Assembly (NCBI GenBank): GCA_002423245.1
Contig: DIVD01000077.1
Coordinates: 1 to 35,521 of the forward strand
Direction of reading: 5' to 3'
Length of the DNA stretch: 35,521 bases
Source: Rhodobacteraceae bacterium UBA6141
GTDB lineage: Bacteria; Pseudomonadota; Alphaproteobacteria; Rhodobacterales; Rhodobacteraceae
Both the position numbers and the translations under genes were made by a program. Under the pieces are notes generated by a model that ran no database searches, was not told the origin of the DNA, and worked only from the letters and a program-made list of their open reading frames with translations. Each line of letters begins with the position of its first letter. The first letter of the stretch is position 1. This document shows, piece by piece, positions 1 through 8,781 of the stretch.

Positions 1-1
1 G

Positions 2-188
2 GCCGCCTGTCGCGCTGCCCCCTGAGGCACCCTCGGCGACGTCCTCTTTGCCGTGCTCAACGCCTGCGGACACAACATCCGCAAGATCCTGGCCCACCTC
101 AGGGCTTCGCTTGCCCTGGATTCTCGCCGCCATTCGGAACGCCGCATACCCCCAAGCCCGCCAGTATCAGGCTGTCACCGCAGCCTGA
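2..188 (+). pseudogene. IS5-family-like transposase, C-terminal remnant
   Basis: The reading around positions 38-115 gives GDVLFAVLNACGHNIRKI, like the end of IS5-family DDE transposases (GDAxNAVLxAxGxNxR). An in-frame TGA at 23-25 is avoided only by shifting frame: the upstream piece GRLSRCPL is in frame 1. A second shift near 122 is needed to reach the natural-looking end (AAIRNAAYPQARQYQAV, stop at 186-188). Only the last 60 or so residues are in the window, and two frameshifts make this a dead copy. The following 250 bases, up to the hydratase start, show no gene. Family assignment is by motif memory. Confidence 0.6.
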
Positions 189-440
189 ACGGATTGTTCA
201 GGCCGAACTGTTTAGGATGCTCTGCACTTCGTCAAGCTCCAATTGGGCGCTTACCGGCAGTCTGGATGGGTATTGCCTCGCGAGCAACTTTCAGAAATGT
301 ATGACCTTGTGGTGCCAGTTCCGAGTTTGTCACGCGAACGGCCGGCGAAAACCCGCTTGCCTTCATGCCCCTTTCCTTCGCAACTGCGGCATTGTCCGGT
401 CTTCAGCCCGGCTGTCGAGACACGACCACACAGGACGAGT

Positions 441-1181
441 ATGAACACACCGGTGGACGAGATGGTCGAAGCAATTTCCAATGCGCGCATGGGAAACCGG
501 CGCAGCTCAAGCGCTTGGATACCCGAGAGCCGAGCGCAGGCCTATGCAGTTCAGACGCGTGTAGCGGCGCTGACTGGGGAGGTTGCTGGCTTCAAGACCG
601 CACGAAAGCCCGGCCAGCCGCAGATCATGGCGCCGATTTTCGCGCGCGACGTGCTCCCGTCTGGCGCGTGTGTGGCGAGCCGGTTCGGCGGGCATCTCGG
701 CGTGGAACTTGAGGTCGGCTTGCGCCTCGAGGCGCCGCTCCCTGCTCCGGACTCACTGGATTTTGCCGCTCGAGCGGCGGCCTGCCTGCGGCCAGTGGCC
801 GTGATCGAGATCGTTGATACACGGCTTGAGGGGGCGCGCGCGGATGCTGCCCTTGCCAAGCTGGCCGACAACCAGATCAATGCAGGCCTCATCGTCGGCC
901 CCGAGATGGCCGCGTGGAACGGCGGGCAGCTTTCCCGCGTGACGGCTCGCATGCAGGCGGGGGATGCTTGTCTGCTCTATGGCGAGGCCGATGTGCCCGG
1001 TGGCTGCGCGGTGGACACGCTGGCAGCCCTGGCGGCAATGATCGGCGATCATTGCGGCGGGCTGCAACCGGGGCAGATCATCATCACCGGCTCGCTTCAC
1101 CCTCTGACCTACGTCGCGCCAGGGACGCTGGTAGAGGGAGAGATTGACAGCTTTGGCGCGGTCCGGGTGCAGATCGGCTGA
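441..1181 (+). CDS. 2-keto-4-pentenoate hydratase / fumarylacetoacetate hydrolase-family protein
   Basis: This 246-residue protein has the usual length of the MhpD-like hydratase/decarboxylase group, which act on 2-hydroxydienoates or 2-oxo acids in the cytoplasm using a divalent metal. Supporting motifs are GVELEVGLRL near residue 90 (acidic metal ligands), then EIVDTRLEG and LADNQINAGLIVG in the middle, and a final GTLVEGEIDSFG typical of the fold. I chose ATG 441, preceded by AGGACGAG, because upstream sequence in the same frame does not resemble the family. The gene stands alone and converges on the amidase pseudogene, with three bases between the two stop codons. Substrate cannot be inferred; the nearest genes (amidase, TRAP remnant) suggest a catabolic cluster that has been broken up. 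Confidence 0.8.
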   Translation: MNTPVDEMVEAISNARMGNRRSSSAWIPESRAQAYAVQTRVAALTGEVAGFKTARKPGQPQIMAPIFARDVLPSGACVASRFGGHLGVELEVGLRLEAPLPAPDSLDFAARAAACLRPVAVIEIVDTRLEGARADAALAKLADNQINAGLIVGPEMAAWNGGQLSRVTARMQAGDACLLYGEADVPGGCAVDTLAALAAMIGDHCGGLQPGQIIITGSLHPLTYVAPGTLVEGEIDSFGAVRVQIG

Positions 1182-1184
1182 GCT

Positions 1185-2577
1185 TCAGCACAGCGCGGCG
1201 GGCCAGTCGAAGTATGCCGCCCCTGCTTCTTCAAGTTGCGCGGCGAGGTTGAGGAGCATGGTTTCGGACCCGAGATCTCCGATGATCTGCACCCCGATAG
1301 GCAACCCGTCCATCACGGGTGCAGGCAACGCAACGGCTGGAAGTCCCGCCGCGTTGACCCAGCCCGTATAGACCGCATGTCCCCTCGGGCCGACAGCGCG
1401 GCCGTCGATTTCGGGCGGGAAGGCATCCGCAGCGGGCCATGGCATCGCTGCAGAGGACGGCATCAGGATCGCATCGACATCGGCAAAAAGCTCCGACGCG
1501 CTCGCCCGCAGGCTGCGCACTGCATCAAGGATAGCCCAGAGATCAGCGCCGGTCGATTTCGTCCCTCGCTCGGCCATGTCCCGGTACTTGGCAGCGGCAA
1601 CTTCGGCGACCTCAAGATCGCTTGAAAGGTAACGCGCGAGACCGATTTCAGCGATGCGCGGCCAGGCGGCAGTGAGCGGTTCGAGGTCGAGCGGGAGGCC
1701 ACCTTCCGCCACCGCGCAACCGACATCAGCCAGAGCATCTGCCATGGCGCGGCTCACGGCGAGGATAACCGGGTCGCAAGGCGCATCCCCCAGTGTGGGA
1801 ACGAAGAGAATCCGCAGCGGCGCGCTGGGTTTTGCCGTGGCCCGCAAGCGTGATGCCGGGTCCCGCCGGTCCGGTCCGGAAAGCACCGTATCGAGCAGCT
1901 CCAAGTCTCGGGCCGACCGTGTGATCGGACCCGGCGACTTCGAAATCCAACAAGATCTGTGCGAGCCCACCGCCGCGCGGCACGTGCCCGATGCCGGGCT
2001 TCAGCCCGAACAATCCGCAATAGCCCGCCGGCCGGCGGATCGAACCGCCCCCATCCGTGGCAATACCGATCGTGGCGAGCCCCGCGGCAAGTGCGGTGAC
2101 GACCCCGCCGCTCGATCCGCCCGGTGTGCGCGCCGGGTCGAACGGGTTTCGCGTTACGCCGAACGTTGCGTTTGCAGTGTAGCCTTCGACGGCGAATTCG
2201 GGGCAATTGCCCTTGCCGACCACGATGGCGCCGGCTGCGCGCAGCCGCTCCACCGGGATCTCGTCTGCGGCGCAAACCCGCCGGGAAAGAACTGCGTTTC
2301 CCCACGCTGCGGGCAGACCGGCGCTGGCAAGGTTGTCCTTGACGATCAGGGGGACGCCATCGAGCGGACCCGACGGCGCCTCATTGCGCCAGCGCGCGGT
2401 GGCGGCGGCGGCTTCCGCCTCAGCGGTGCCCGACAGGATGCTGTAGGCACCAAGGCCGGGGTCGCGCTCGGCGATCCGGGCGAGTGTTTCAGCCATCACC
2501 GCCGACGGCGTCGTATCGCCCGCACGATAGGCAGCCAAAAGGGCGGTCGCATCGCATTTCCAAAGCACGTCGGTCAT
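1185..2577 (-). pseudogene. Amidase-signature hydrolase, frameshifted
   Basis: Two overlapping frames together make one amidase of about 464 residues. The upstream part carries the catalytic Lys in GVPLIVKDNL, the glycine/serine block TPGGSSGG and the nucleophile region ATDGGGSIRRPAGYCG; the downstream part carries the C-terminal half ending YTGWVNAAGLPAVALPAPV...GLPIGVQIIG. The frames join at about 1929-1931, where FEVAG should run into PITRSARDLELLD; one extra base explains it. I chose ATG 2577 rather than 2601 because it overlaps the stop of the TRAP permease remnant as ATGA, the usual translational coupling. Active-site residues all lie before the break, so a sequencing error is possible. 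The substrate is not predictable. Confidence 0.82.
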
Positions 2578-2648
2578 CCCAGCATGTTCCGCGGTAGCCA
2601 CATCACGAGGTCAGGCGCGAGGATCAGCAGAATCGTGAAGGCCATCAT
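2574..2648 (-). pseudogene. TRAP transporter large permease (DctM), last 24 residues
   Basis: Directly upstream of the amidase, and overlapping its start as ATGA, the minus strand reads MMAFTILLILAPDLVMWLP followed by RNMLG and a stop. A hydrophobic segment ending in a WLP motif is typical of the extreme C-terminus of DctM-type TRAP permeases. Everything upstream has been replaced by an IS3-like orfA fragment. The remnant implies that the amidase was once the last gene of a TRAP transporter operon. The assignment rests on a short stretch but is supported by the operon-style overlap. Confidence 0.55.
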
Positions 2649-2676
2649 ATCACTGCATAGGGTAATCGCGCCCTAC

Positions 2677-2833
2677 ACAACGTCCCGATCGAGATGCCTT
2701 CCTCAGCGGACAGGCGCTTGAGAGGCGGGTTACAGGGTGCAAGCATCTTCGCGATCACTGATGCCCTCCGTTCGGTCGAGTATGCCAAGGGTCGTCCTCT
2801 ACTCCGCCTACCTCGTAAGGTTGCGTTTATCAC
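2677..2833 (-). pseudogene. IS3-family orfA-like (HTH) transposase fragment
   Basis: The minus strand encodes about 50 residues including YSTERRASVIAKMLAP, LKRLSAEEGISIGTL, the pattern of the N-terminal helix-turn-helix in IS3-family OrfA proteins (ERxAxIIAxMLxPxN...ELAxExGIxxxTLYxWR). It begins with GTG at 2833 and breaks just after GTL, where the tyrosine-tryptophan of the second helix is expected. Beyond the break comes the TRAP permease tail, so this is an insertion or deletion junction. No orfB is present. Confidence 0.5.
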
Positions 2834-3256
2834 TGAAAACCCAAGCGGCGACTACTCTGACTGAGGGGCAGCCAACAGCGTCATCATAAAGCGGCACGTC
2901 CACGCGTCTGCACAGACCGTGGCAATCTCGGACATGACCGCCTCCCAAAATGGATTGTTGCGATCCCACCTTGGCCCGTCGATGCCGTCGGGGACGGTTA
3001 CACCATCAGCGCCGGGCCGGATCAACGCCGGGCCGGGTGCGCAAAACGGGGCGGGAAGACGATTCGCCCCCCACTTGTGACAAGAACGCGCAGTCACGCA
3101 GCAGTCTCCGACCGGTTGATTAAGATTTTTGCACAGCGCAGGATTAATCATTTCTGCACCGCGGCGCGATCGCTTTGCGGCAGCACGACGGCGCGAGCTT
3201 GTCCAGCCTCGGACGCGGGGGCACGTCAAGTCCCCGGCACGACAAGGAGGCCACAC
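2834..3256. other. Intergenic region upstream of the peptide transporter operon
   Basis: This 423-base gap holds the control region of the ABC operon, including the imperfect direct repeat listed separately. A tandem GCCGGGCCGG-like repeat lies near 3017-3034. On the minus strand, 2852-2935 could encode a 27-residue peptide (MSEIATVCADAWTCRFMMTL...) with a good GGAGG seven or so bases upstream of its ATG. I do not recognise it; it may be a gene remnant. No RNA gene is seen. Confidence 0.4.
3118..3163 (+). promoter_or_regulatory. Imperfect tandem direct repeat, possible operator of the ABC operon
   Basis: The unit GATTAAGATTTTTGCACAGCG (one base split here: GATTAAG then ATTTTTGCACAGCG) at 3118-3138 recurs as GATTAATC then ATTTCTGCACCGCG at 3142-3163, a 24-25-base period. 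This A+T-rich patch is about 95 bases before the binding-protein start in otherwise GC-rich DNA. A two-site regulator or a promoter core would fit; the regulator is unknown. Confidence 0.4.
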
Positions 3257-4858
3257 GTGATTGCACTGAAGAAGAGCTTCGCGGCGCTCGCCCTGACGGC
3301 GGGTCTGTTCTGCGCGCAGACGGCGGCCGCACAGGGGACGCTGCGCATCGGCATGACCGCGGCCGACATCCCGCTGACCACCGGCCAGACCGACCAGGGC
3401 GGCGAGGGCATGCGCTTCATGGGCTATACGGTGTATGACTCGCTGATCGAATGGGATTTGACGAGCGCCGACAAACCTTCGGTCCTGATCCCAGGGCTGG
3501 CGACCGAATGGGCGGTCGATGGCGAGGACAAGACCAAGTGGACCTTCAAGCTGCGCGAGGGCGTCAAGTTCCACGACGGCAGCCCCTTCACCGCCGAGGT
3601 GGTGGTGTGGAACCTCGACAAGCTGCTGGTCGATACCTCGGAGCAATATGACTCGCGGCAGGCGGCGCAGGGCAAGTCGCGGATTCCGGCGGTGGCGAGT
3701 TACAAGGCGATCGACGATCTGACGCTCGAGATCACCACCAACGCGCCGGACGCGACGCTGCCCTATCAGCTGGCGTGGATCCTGATGTCGTCGAAGGCGA
3801 ACTGGGAAGCGCAGGGCAAGGATTGGGAAAAGGTCGCGGGCGCACCCTCGGGCACCGGCCCCTGGAAGCTTGAGACCTTCGTGCCGCGCGAGCGCGCCGA
3901 GCTCCTGCCGAATGCGGACTACTGGGATCCGACCCGGGTGCCCAAGCTCGACAGGCTGGTGCTGATCCCGCTACCCGAACCGAACGCGCGTTCGGCCGCG
4001 CTGATGTCGGGGCAGGTGGACTGGATCGAGGCGCCCGCGCCCGACACGATCCCGGCAATGACCGGCAAGGGCTTCGTCATCTCGTCGAACGCCTATCCGC
4101 ACAACTGGACTTGGCATCTGAGTCGGCTGGAGGGTTCGCCCTGGAACGACATCCGCGTGCGCAAGGCAGCGAACCTGGCCATCGACCGCGAAGGGATGGG
4201 CGCGCTGCTCGGCGGGCTGATGGTCCCGGCCAAGGGCTTCATGCCGCCGTCGTCGCAGTGGTTCGGCACGCCGAGCTTCGATGTGAAATACGACTCCGAG
4301 GCGGCCAAGGCGCTGCTGGCCGAAGCGGGTTATGGCCCCGAGAACCGGCTCAAGGTCAAGGCGCTGATCTCGCCCTCGGGCTCGGGTCAGATGCTGCCGC
4401 TGCCGATGAATGAATACATCCAGCAGAACCTGGCCGAGGTCGGCATCGATGTCGAATTCATGGTTGTCGAGTGGAACCAGATGATCAACCTGTGGCGCGC
4501 GGGTGCCGCCGATCCCTCGGTCGAGGGCAGCCAGTCGATCAACTTCACCTACTTCATCCAGGATCCCTTCACCGCGCTCATCCGTCACCTCGACTGCAAC
4601 CTGATCGCGCCGAACGGCACGAACTGGGGTCATTATTGCGACGACGAGATGCAGGGGCTGTTCGAGCAGATCAAGACCACCTTCGATCCGGTCGAGCAGG
4701 ATGCCGTCATCCGCAAGACACATGAGAAATTCGTCAACGATGCGCTCTTCCTGATGGTGACCCACGACGTGGCGCCGCGCGCGATGTCGCCCACGGTGAA
4801 GGGCTTCGTGCAGGCCCAGAACTGGTATCAGAACTTCTCCTCCATCACGATGGAGTGA
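3257..4858 (+). CDS. Peptide/opine-type ABC transporter, periplasmic binding protein (family 5)
   Basis: A 533-residue solute-binding protein of the DppA/OppA class. The start is GTG 3257, preceded at ideal distance by AAGGAGG (3244-3250). The N-terminus is a Sec signal peptide (KK, then AALALTAGLFCAQ) with likely cleavage at TAAA-QG. Family features are the early DSLIEWDL region, EWAVDGEDKTKWTFKLREGVKF-type segment around residue 90-110, FHDGSPFTAEVVVWNLD, GTGPWKLE and FIQDPFTAL near the end. It should capture the substrate and deliver it to the two permeases encoded next. It begins the operon and is separated from the first permease by 60 bases containing a strong hairpin. Ligand class (peptide, opine, amide or glycoside) cannot be read from sequence; the amidase at the operon end hints at an amide-containing substrate. 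Confidence 0.9.
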   Translation: MIALKKSFAALALTAGLFCAQTAAAQGTLRIGMTAADIPLTTGQTDQGGEGMRFMGYTVYDSLIEWDLTSADKPSVLIPGLATEWAVDGEDKTKWTFKLREGVKFHDGSPFTAEVVVWNLDKLLVDTSEQYDSRQAAQGKSRIPAVASYKAIDDLTLEITTNAPDATLPYQLAWILMSSKANWEAQGKDWEKVAGAPSGTGPWKLETFVPRERAELLPNADYWDPTRVPKLDRLVLIPLPEPNARSAALMSGQVDWIEAPAPDTIPAMTGKGFVISSNAYPHNWTWHLSRLEGSPWNDIRVRKAANLAIDREGMGALLGGLMVPAKGFMPPSSQWFGTPSFDVKYDSEAAKALLAEAGYGPENRLKVKALISPSGSGQMLPLPMNEYIQQNLAEVGIDVEFMVVEWNQMINLWRAGAADPSVEGSQSINFTYFIQDPFTALIRHLDCNLIAPNGTNWGHYCDDEMQGLFEQIKTTFDPVEQDAVIRKTHEKFVNDALFLMVTHDVAPRAMSPTVKGFVQAQNWYQNFSSITME

Positions 4859-4872
4859 GAGCGATGACGATG

Positions 4873-4895
4873 CCCGCCGCGGTCTTCGCGGCGGG
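4873..4895 (+). terminator. Intercistronic hairpin after the binding-protein gene (attenuator-like)
   Basis: CCCGCCGCG (4873-4881) and CGCGGCGGG (4887-4895) pair perfectly over nine bases around the loop GTCTT, followed by TTCTTCTTC. It lies between the binding-protein stop and the first permease start. Such hairpins commonly stabilise the upstream message or end part of the transcripts, giving more binding protein than membrane components. Confidence 0.7.
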
Positions 4896-4918
4896 TTCTT
4901 CTTCGAAGGATTCCTGTC

Positions 4919-5872
4919 TTGCTCAGCTATTTTCTGCGCCGTCTGATCCTGGTGCTGCCGGTCGCATTCGGGGTGTCGGTGATCTGTTTCCTGCTGGTGC
5001 AGATCGCGCCCGGCGATCCGCTGACCGCGATCATGCCCGTCGACGCCACCGCCGAGGAACAGGCCGCGATGCGCGCGGCTTACGGCCTCGATAAACCGCT
5101 GCCGGTGCAATACGGCATCTGGATCGCCAATCTCGCGCAGGGGGACATGGGCCGCTCGATCGCGACGGGGCGGCCGGTCGCGGGCGAGGTCTTCGGCGCG
5201 GTGCAGAACTCGCTCCTGCTGGCGATCAGCGCGGCGGTCATCGCCTTTCCGATCGGCATCTTCCTCGGGTTCCTGGCGGGCTATTTCCGCGACAAGCCGC
5301 TGGACCGGGTGGTGACCGCGATCTCGATCGCGGGGGTGTCGGTGCCGAATTACTGGCTCGGGATCGTGCTGGTGATCATCTTCTCCGTCTCGCTCGGCTG
5401 GCTGCCCTCGATGGGGGCGGGGCCGGGGGGATCACAGGACTGGGCCTGGGACTGGCTGCACATGCGCCACCTGATCCTGCCGGCGGTGACGCTTGCGGTG
5501 GTGCCGATCGGGATCGTGGCGCGGACGGTGCGGGCGCTGTCGGGCGATATCCTGACCATGGATTTCGTGCAGGCGCTCTATGCCAAGGGCATGAGCCGCC
5601 TCGACGTCCTGGCCCATGTCGCGCGCAACGCCGCCGCCACCGCGCTGTCGGTGATGGGGCTGCAGCTCGGCTATCTGCTGGGCGGCTCGATCCTGATCGA
5701 GACGGTGTTCAACTGGCCCGGCTCGGGCTTCTTGCTGTCGAATGCAATCTTCCAGCGCGATCTGCCGCTTCTGCAGGGCACGATCCTCGTGCTGGCGCTG
5801 TTCTTCGTGGCGATGAACCTGATCGTCGATGTGGTGCAGGCCGCGATCGACCCCCGGATCAAGAGGAACTGA
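4919..5872 (+). CDS. Peptide-type ABC transporter permease, DppB-like
   Basis: A 317-residue inner-membrane permease. TTG 4919 is the best start: it is preceded by GAAGGA and gives the standard N-terminus LSYFLRRLILVLPVAFGVSV, a first membrane helix. APGDP near residue 37, GLDKPLPVQY, GDMGRSI and the C-terminal EAA-type loop region (DFVQALYAKGMSRLDVLAHVARNA) are typical of DppB/OppB. About six membrane helices are visible. It should pair with the next-encoded DppC-like permease to form the channel of the importer. The gene ends three bases before the next start. Confidence 0.92.
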   Translation: MLSYFLRRLILVLPVAFGVSVICFLLVQIAPGDPLTAIMPVDATAEEQAAMRAAYGLDKPLPVQYGIWIANLAQGDMGRSIATGRPVAGEVFGAVQNSLLLAISAAVIAFPIGIFLGFLAGYFRDKPLDRVVTAISIAGVSVPNYWLGIVLVIIFSVSLGWLPSMGAGPGGSQDWAWDWLHMRHLILPAVTLAVVPIGIVARTVRALSGDILTMDFVQALYAKGMSRLDVLAHVARNAAATALSVMGLQLGYLLGGSILIETVFNWPGSGFLLSNAIFQRDLPLLQGTILVLALFFVAMNLIVDVVQAAIDPRIKRN

Positions 5873-5874
5873 CC

Positions 5875-6759
5875 ATGGCTCTCGTCGAAACGAGCGGGTT
5901 GGGCGGCATCACCACGGCGCATTCCGGCTATTGGTCGGGGGTGGCGCGGCGGCTGGTGCGCGATCCGGTCACGATGATCTGTCTGACCATTCTCGTGCTT
6001 CTGATCCTCTCGGCGATCTTCGCGCCCTGGCTGGGGCTGGCCGATCCCCACAAGGGCTCGATGATCGCGCGGCTCAAGCCGATCGGCACCGAGGGCCATT
6101 TGCTGGGCACGGACGAGCAGGGGCGCGACATGCTCGCGCGGCTGATCTACGGCGGGCGGCTGACGCTGTTCATCGGGCTGATGCCGGTGGTGCTCGCGTT
6201 CTTCATCGGCTCGGTGCTGGGGATCATCGCGGGTTACGCGGGCGGGCTGACGAACACGATCATCATGCGCACGGTCGATGTGTTCTTCGCCTTTCCCTCG
6301 GTGCTGCTGGCGATCGCGATCTCGGGGGCGCTCGGGGCGGGGATCGTCAACAGCCTCGTGTCGCTGACCATCGTCTTTATCCCGCCGATCACCCGGGTGG
6401 CCGAGGCGGTAACGTCGGGGGTGCGGGCGCTCGATTACATCGATGCGGCGCGGGCCTCGGGGGCGAAGGCGCTGACGGTGATCCGCGTGCATGTAATCGG
6501 TAACGTCCTCTCGCCGATCTTCGTCTATGCGACTTCGCTGACGAGCGTGTGCATGATCCTGGCCGCGGGGCTTTCGTTCCTCGGGATCGGGGTGCGCCCG
6601 CCCGAGCCGGAATGGGGGCTGATGCTGAACACGCTGCGGTCCGCGATCTATGTCGATCCGTGGCTCTCGGCGCTTCCGGGGCTGATGATCTTCGTAACTT
6701 CGCTGTGCCTGAACCTGCTCAGCGACGGGGTGAGGAGCGCAATGAATGTCCGCGACTGA
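5875..6759 (+). CDS. Peptide-type ABC transporter permease, DppC-like
   Basis: A 294-residue inner-membrane permease starting at ATG 5875, with AAGAGGA upstream. It has the N-terminal cytoplasmic stretch and LVRDPVTMICLTILVLLIL helix, then GTDEQGRDMLARLIYGGR, the hallmark of DppC/OppC, and the EAA-type loop YIDAARASGAKALTVIRVHV that contacts the ATPases. LSFLGIGVRPPEPEWG near the end is also diagnostic. It works with the preceding permease. Its last 14 bases overlap the next ATPase gene, so translation is probably coupled. Confidence 0.92.
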   Translation: MALVETSGLGGITTAHSGYWSGVARRLVRDPVTMICLTILVLLILSAIFAPWLGLADPHKGSMIARLKPIGTEGHLLGTDEQGRDMLARLIYGGRLTLFIGLMPVVLAFFIGSVLGIIAGYAGGLTNTIIMRTVDVFFAFPSVLLAIAISGALGAGIVNSLVSLTIVFIPPITRVAEAVTSGVRALDYIDAARASGAKALTVIRVHVIGNVLSPIFVYATSLTSVCMILAAGLSFLGIGVRPPEPEWGLMLNTLRSAIYVDPWLSALPGLMIFVTSLCLNLLSDGVRSAMNVRD

Positions 6760-7804
6760 AACCGTGACCCTTCCGGGAAGTCTGGCCGACAAGGGCGGCC
6801 CGGCGCAGGCGCTGCTGATCGTCAAGGATCTGCGCAAGTATTTCCCCGTCCGCGGCGGCATCTTCGGGCGCAGGCAGGCGATGGTGCAGGCGGTCGATGG
6901 CGTCTCGTTCAGTGTCGAGAAGGGCGAGACGCTGGGCATCGTGGGCGAGTCGGGCTGCGGGAAGTCCACCACCGCGCGGCTCCTGATCGGGCTGACCGAG
7001 AAGGACGCGGGCGAGATCATCTTCGACGGTCAGGGGCTGGGCGGCGAGCTGAGCCCGCGCGAGTTGCGGCGCGGCGTGCAGATGGTGTTTCAGGATAGCT
7101 ATGCCTCGCTCAATCCCCGCCTGACGATCGAGGACTCGATCGCCTTTGGGGCGCGGGTGCAGGGGCTCGACGATCCGGTCGGGCGGGCGCACCGCCTGAT
7201 GGCGCGGGTCGGTCTCGACCCCACGCGCTTCGCCCAGCGCTACCCGCACGAGCTGTCCGGCGGGCAGCGCCAGCGCATCAACATCGCCCGGGCGCTGGCG
7301 ATGTCGCCGCGGCTCGTGATCCTTGACGAGGCGGTCTCTGCGCTCGACAAATCGGTCGAGGCGCAGGTGCTCAACCTGCTCGTCGATCTGCGCGGGGAAT
7401 TCGGGCTGACCTATATCTTCATCAGCCATGACCTGAACGTGGTGCGCTATATCTCGGACCGAATCCTGGTGATGTATCTGGGCGAGGTGGTCGAGGTGGG
7501 CCCGGTCGATGCGATCTGGAGCGCGCAGGCCCATCCCTATACCCGCTCGCTCTTCTCGGCGATGCCCTCGATGGACCCCGACAACCGGACGAAGACGCCG
7601 CCGCTCTCGGGCGATCCGCCGAACCCGATCGACCCGCCCGAGGGGTGCCGGTTCCACACCCGTTGCCGCTTCGCCGACAGTGTTTGCAAGACGCGGGCGC
7701 CGAAGCTGCTGGAGATGCCGCAGACGCCCGGCCATCTGGCGGCGTGCCATCTGCACGATCCCGCCTCGGGTCATCCCAAGGCCGGCACGGAGGTGATGGG
7801 ATGA
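6746..7804 (+). CDS. Peptide-type ABC transporter ATPase, DppF-like
   Basis: A 352-residue cytoplasmic ATPase. Walker A GESGCGKST is at residues 67-75, the Q-loop VFQDSYASLNP near 114-124, the signature LSGGQRQR at 170-177 and Walker B LVILDEAVSALD at 190-201; the usual DEPTSALD is DEAVSALD here, as in many DppF proteins. The C-terminal extension with CRFHTRCRFADSVC is the oligopeptide-transporter C-terminal domain. It should energise the DppB/DppC-like channel as a heterodimer with the following ATPase. It overlaps both neighbours, by 14 and 4 bases. The ATPase order F before D is reversed relative to the enteric dpp operon. Confidence 0.92.
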   Translation: MSATETVTLPGSLADKGGPAQALLIVKDLRKYFPVRGGIFGRRQAMVQAVDGVSFSVEKGETLGIVGESGCGKSTTARLLIGLTEKDAGEIIFDGQGLGGELSPRELRRGVQMVFQDSYASLNPRLTIEDSIAFGARVQGLDDPVGRAHRLMARVGLDPTRFAQRYPHELSGGQRQRINIARALAMSPRLVILDEAVSALDKSVEAQVLNLLVDLRGEFGLTYIFISHDLNVVRYISDRILVMYLGEVVEVGPVDAIWSAQAHPYTRSLFSAMPSMDPDNRTKTPPLSGDPPNPIDPPEGCRFHTRCRFADSVCKTRAPKLLEMPQTPGHLAACHLHDPASGHPKAGTEVMG

Positions 7805-8778
7805 CCGAAAAGCTCGTCGATATCCGCAACCTCACCGTCCGCTTCAAGGGAGCGCGCACCGTCTATGCGATCAACGATCTGAGCCTGAGCTTGAAGCAGG
7901 GGGAAACGCTGGCGCTGCTGGGCGAGAGCGGCTCGGGCAAGTCGGTCACGCTCAAGACGCTGCTGCGGCTTCTGCCGCCCAGGCGCAGCGAGATCGAGGG
8001 CGAGATCCGCGTGAATGGCACCGACGTTCAGGCGCTTTCGGGCAAGGCGCTGCAAAGCTATCGCGGCGGCGAGGTCTCGATGGTGTTTCAGGACCCGGGG
8101 CTAGCGCTTGATCCCGTCTATACTGTCGGCGCGCAGATCGCCGAGGCGGTGATGCGCCACAAGGGCCTGCGCAAGGAAGAGGCGATCTCGACCGCCTTCG
8201 ACATGCTGCAGCGCGTGCATATCCCCTCGCCCGAGCGGCGGTTGCGGAACTATCCGCATGAATTGTCGGGGGGCATGCGGCAGCGGGTGATGATCGCGCT
8301 GGCGCTGGCGTGCCGGCCGCGGCTGTTGCTGGCCGACGAGCCGACGACGGCACTGGATGCGACGGTGCAGATCCAGATCCTGCTTCTGTTGCGCGACCTG
8401 CAGCGCGAATTCGGGATGGGGGTGATCTTCGTCACCCATGACATCGGCGTCGCGGTCGAAGTATCCGAGCGGATCGCGGTCATGTATGCCGGGCGGATCG
8501 TCGAGGAGGGCACGACGCATGAGATCATAAACGATCCCCGCCATCCCTATACCCGGGGGCTGCTGGCGGCGAACCTGCATGACATCGCCCGGGGCGAGCG
8601 GCTGAACGCCATTCCCGGCGCGCCGCCCGCGCTGGAAGAACCGCCGAGCGGCTGTTCCTTCGCCCCGCGCTGTCCGATGGCCGGCCCCGTGTGCCGGGCC
8701 GGGGTGCCCGATTTCGTCAACCTCGGGCCACGCCGCCGGGTCGCCTGCCTGCGCGTCGATCCCGTTCCAGCCGAGTGA
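7801..8778 (+). CDS. Peptide-type ABC transporter ATPase, DppD-like
   Basis: A 325-residue ATPase; ATG 7801 overlaps the upstream stop as ATGA, which decides the start. Walker A GESGSGKSV is at 41-49, signature LSGGMRQR at 155-162 and Walker B LLLADEPTTALD at 175-186. The C-terminal domain has the cysteine pattern CSFAPRCPMAGPVC. It is the expected partner of the preceding ATPase, completing a five-gene importer (binding protein, two permeases, two ATPases). The amidase gene follows after three bases, so both are probably transcribed together. Confidence 0.92.
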   Translation: MTEKLVDIRNLTVRFKGARTVYAINDLSLSLKQGETLALLGESGSGKSVTLKTLLRLLPPRRSEIEGEIRVNGTDVQALSGKALQSYRGGEVSMVFQDPGLALDPVYTVGAQIAEAVMRHKGLRKEEAISTAFDMLQRVHIPSPERRLRNYPHELSGGMRQRVMIALALACRPRLLLADEPTTALDATVQIQILLLLRDLQREFGMGVIFVTHDIGVAVEVSERIAVMYAGRIVEEGTTHEIINDPRHPYTRGLLAANLHDIARGERLNAIPGAPPALEEPPSGCSFAPRCPMAGPVCRAGVPDFVNLGPRRRVACLRVDPVPAE

Positions 8779-8781
8779 GTG

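Noticed and set aside
2852..2935. 27-residue ORF with a good ribosome-binding site on the minus strand upstream of the ABC operon
   Set aside because: No recognised family, no partner gene and the frame continues open upstream; kept only as a note in the intergenic entry.
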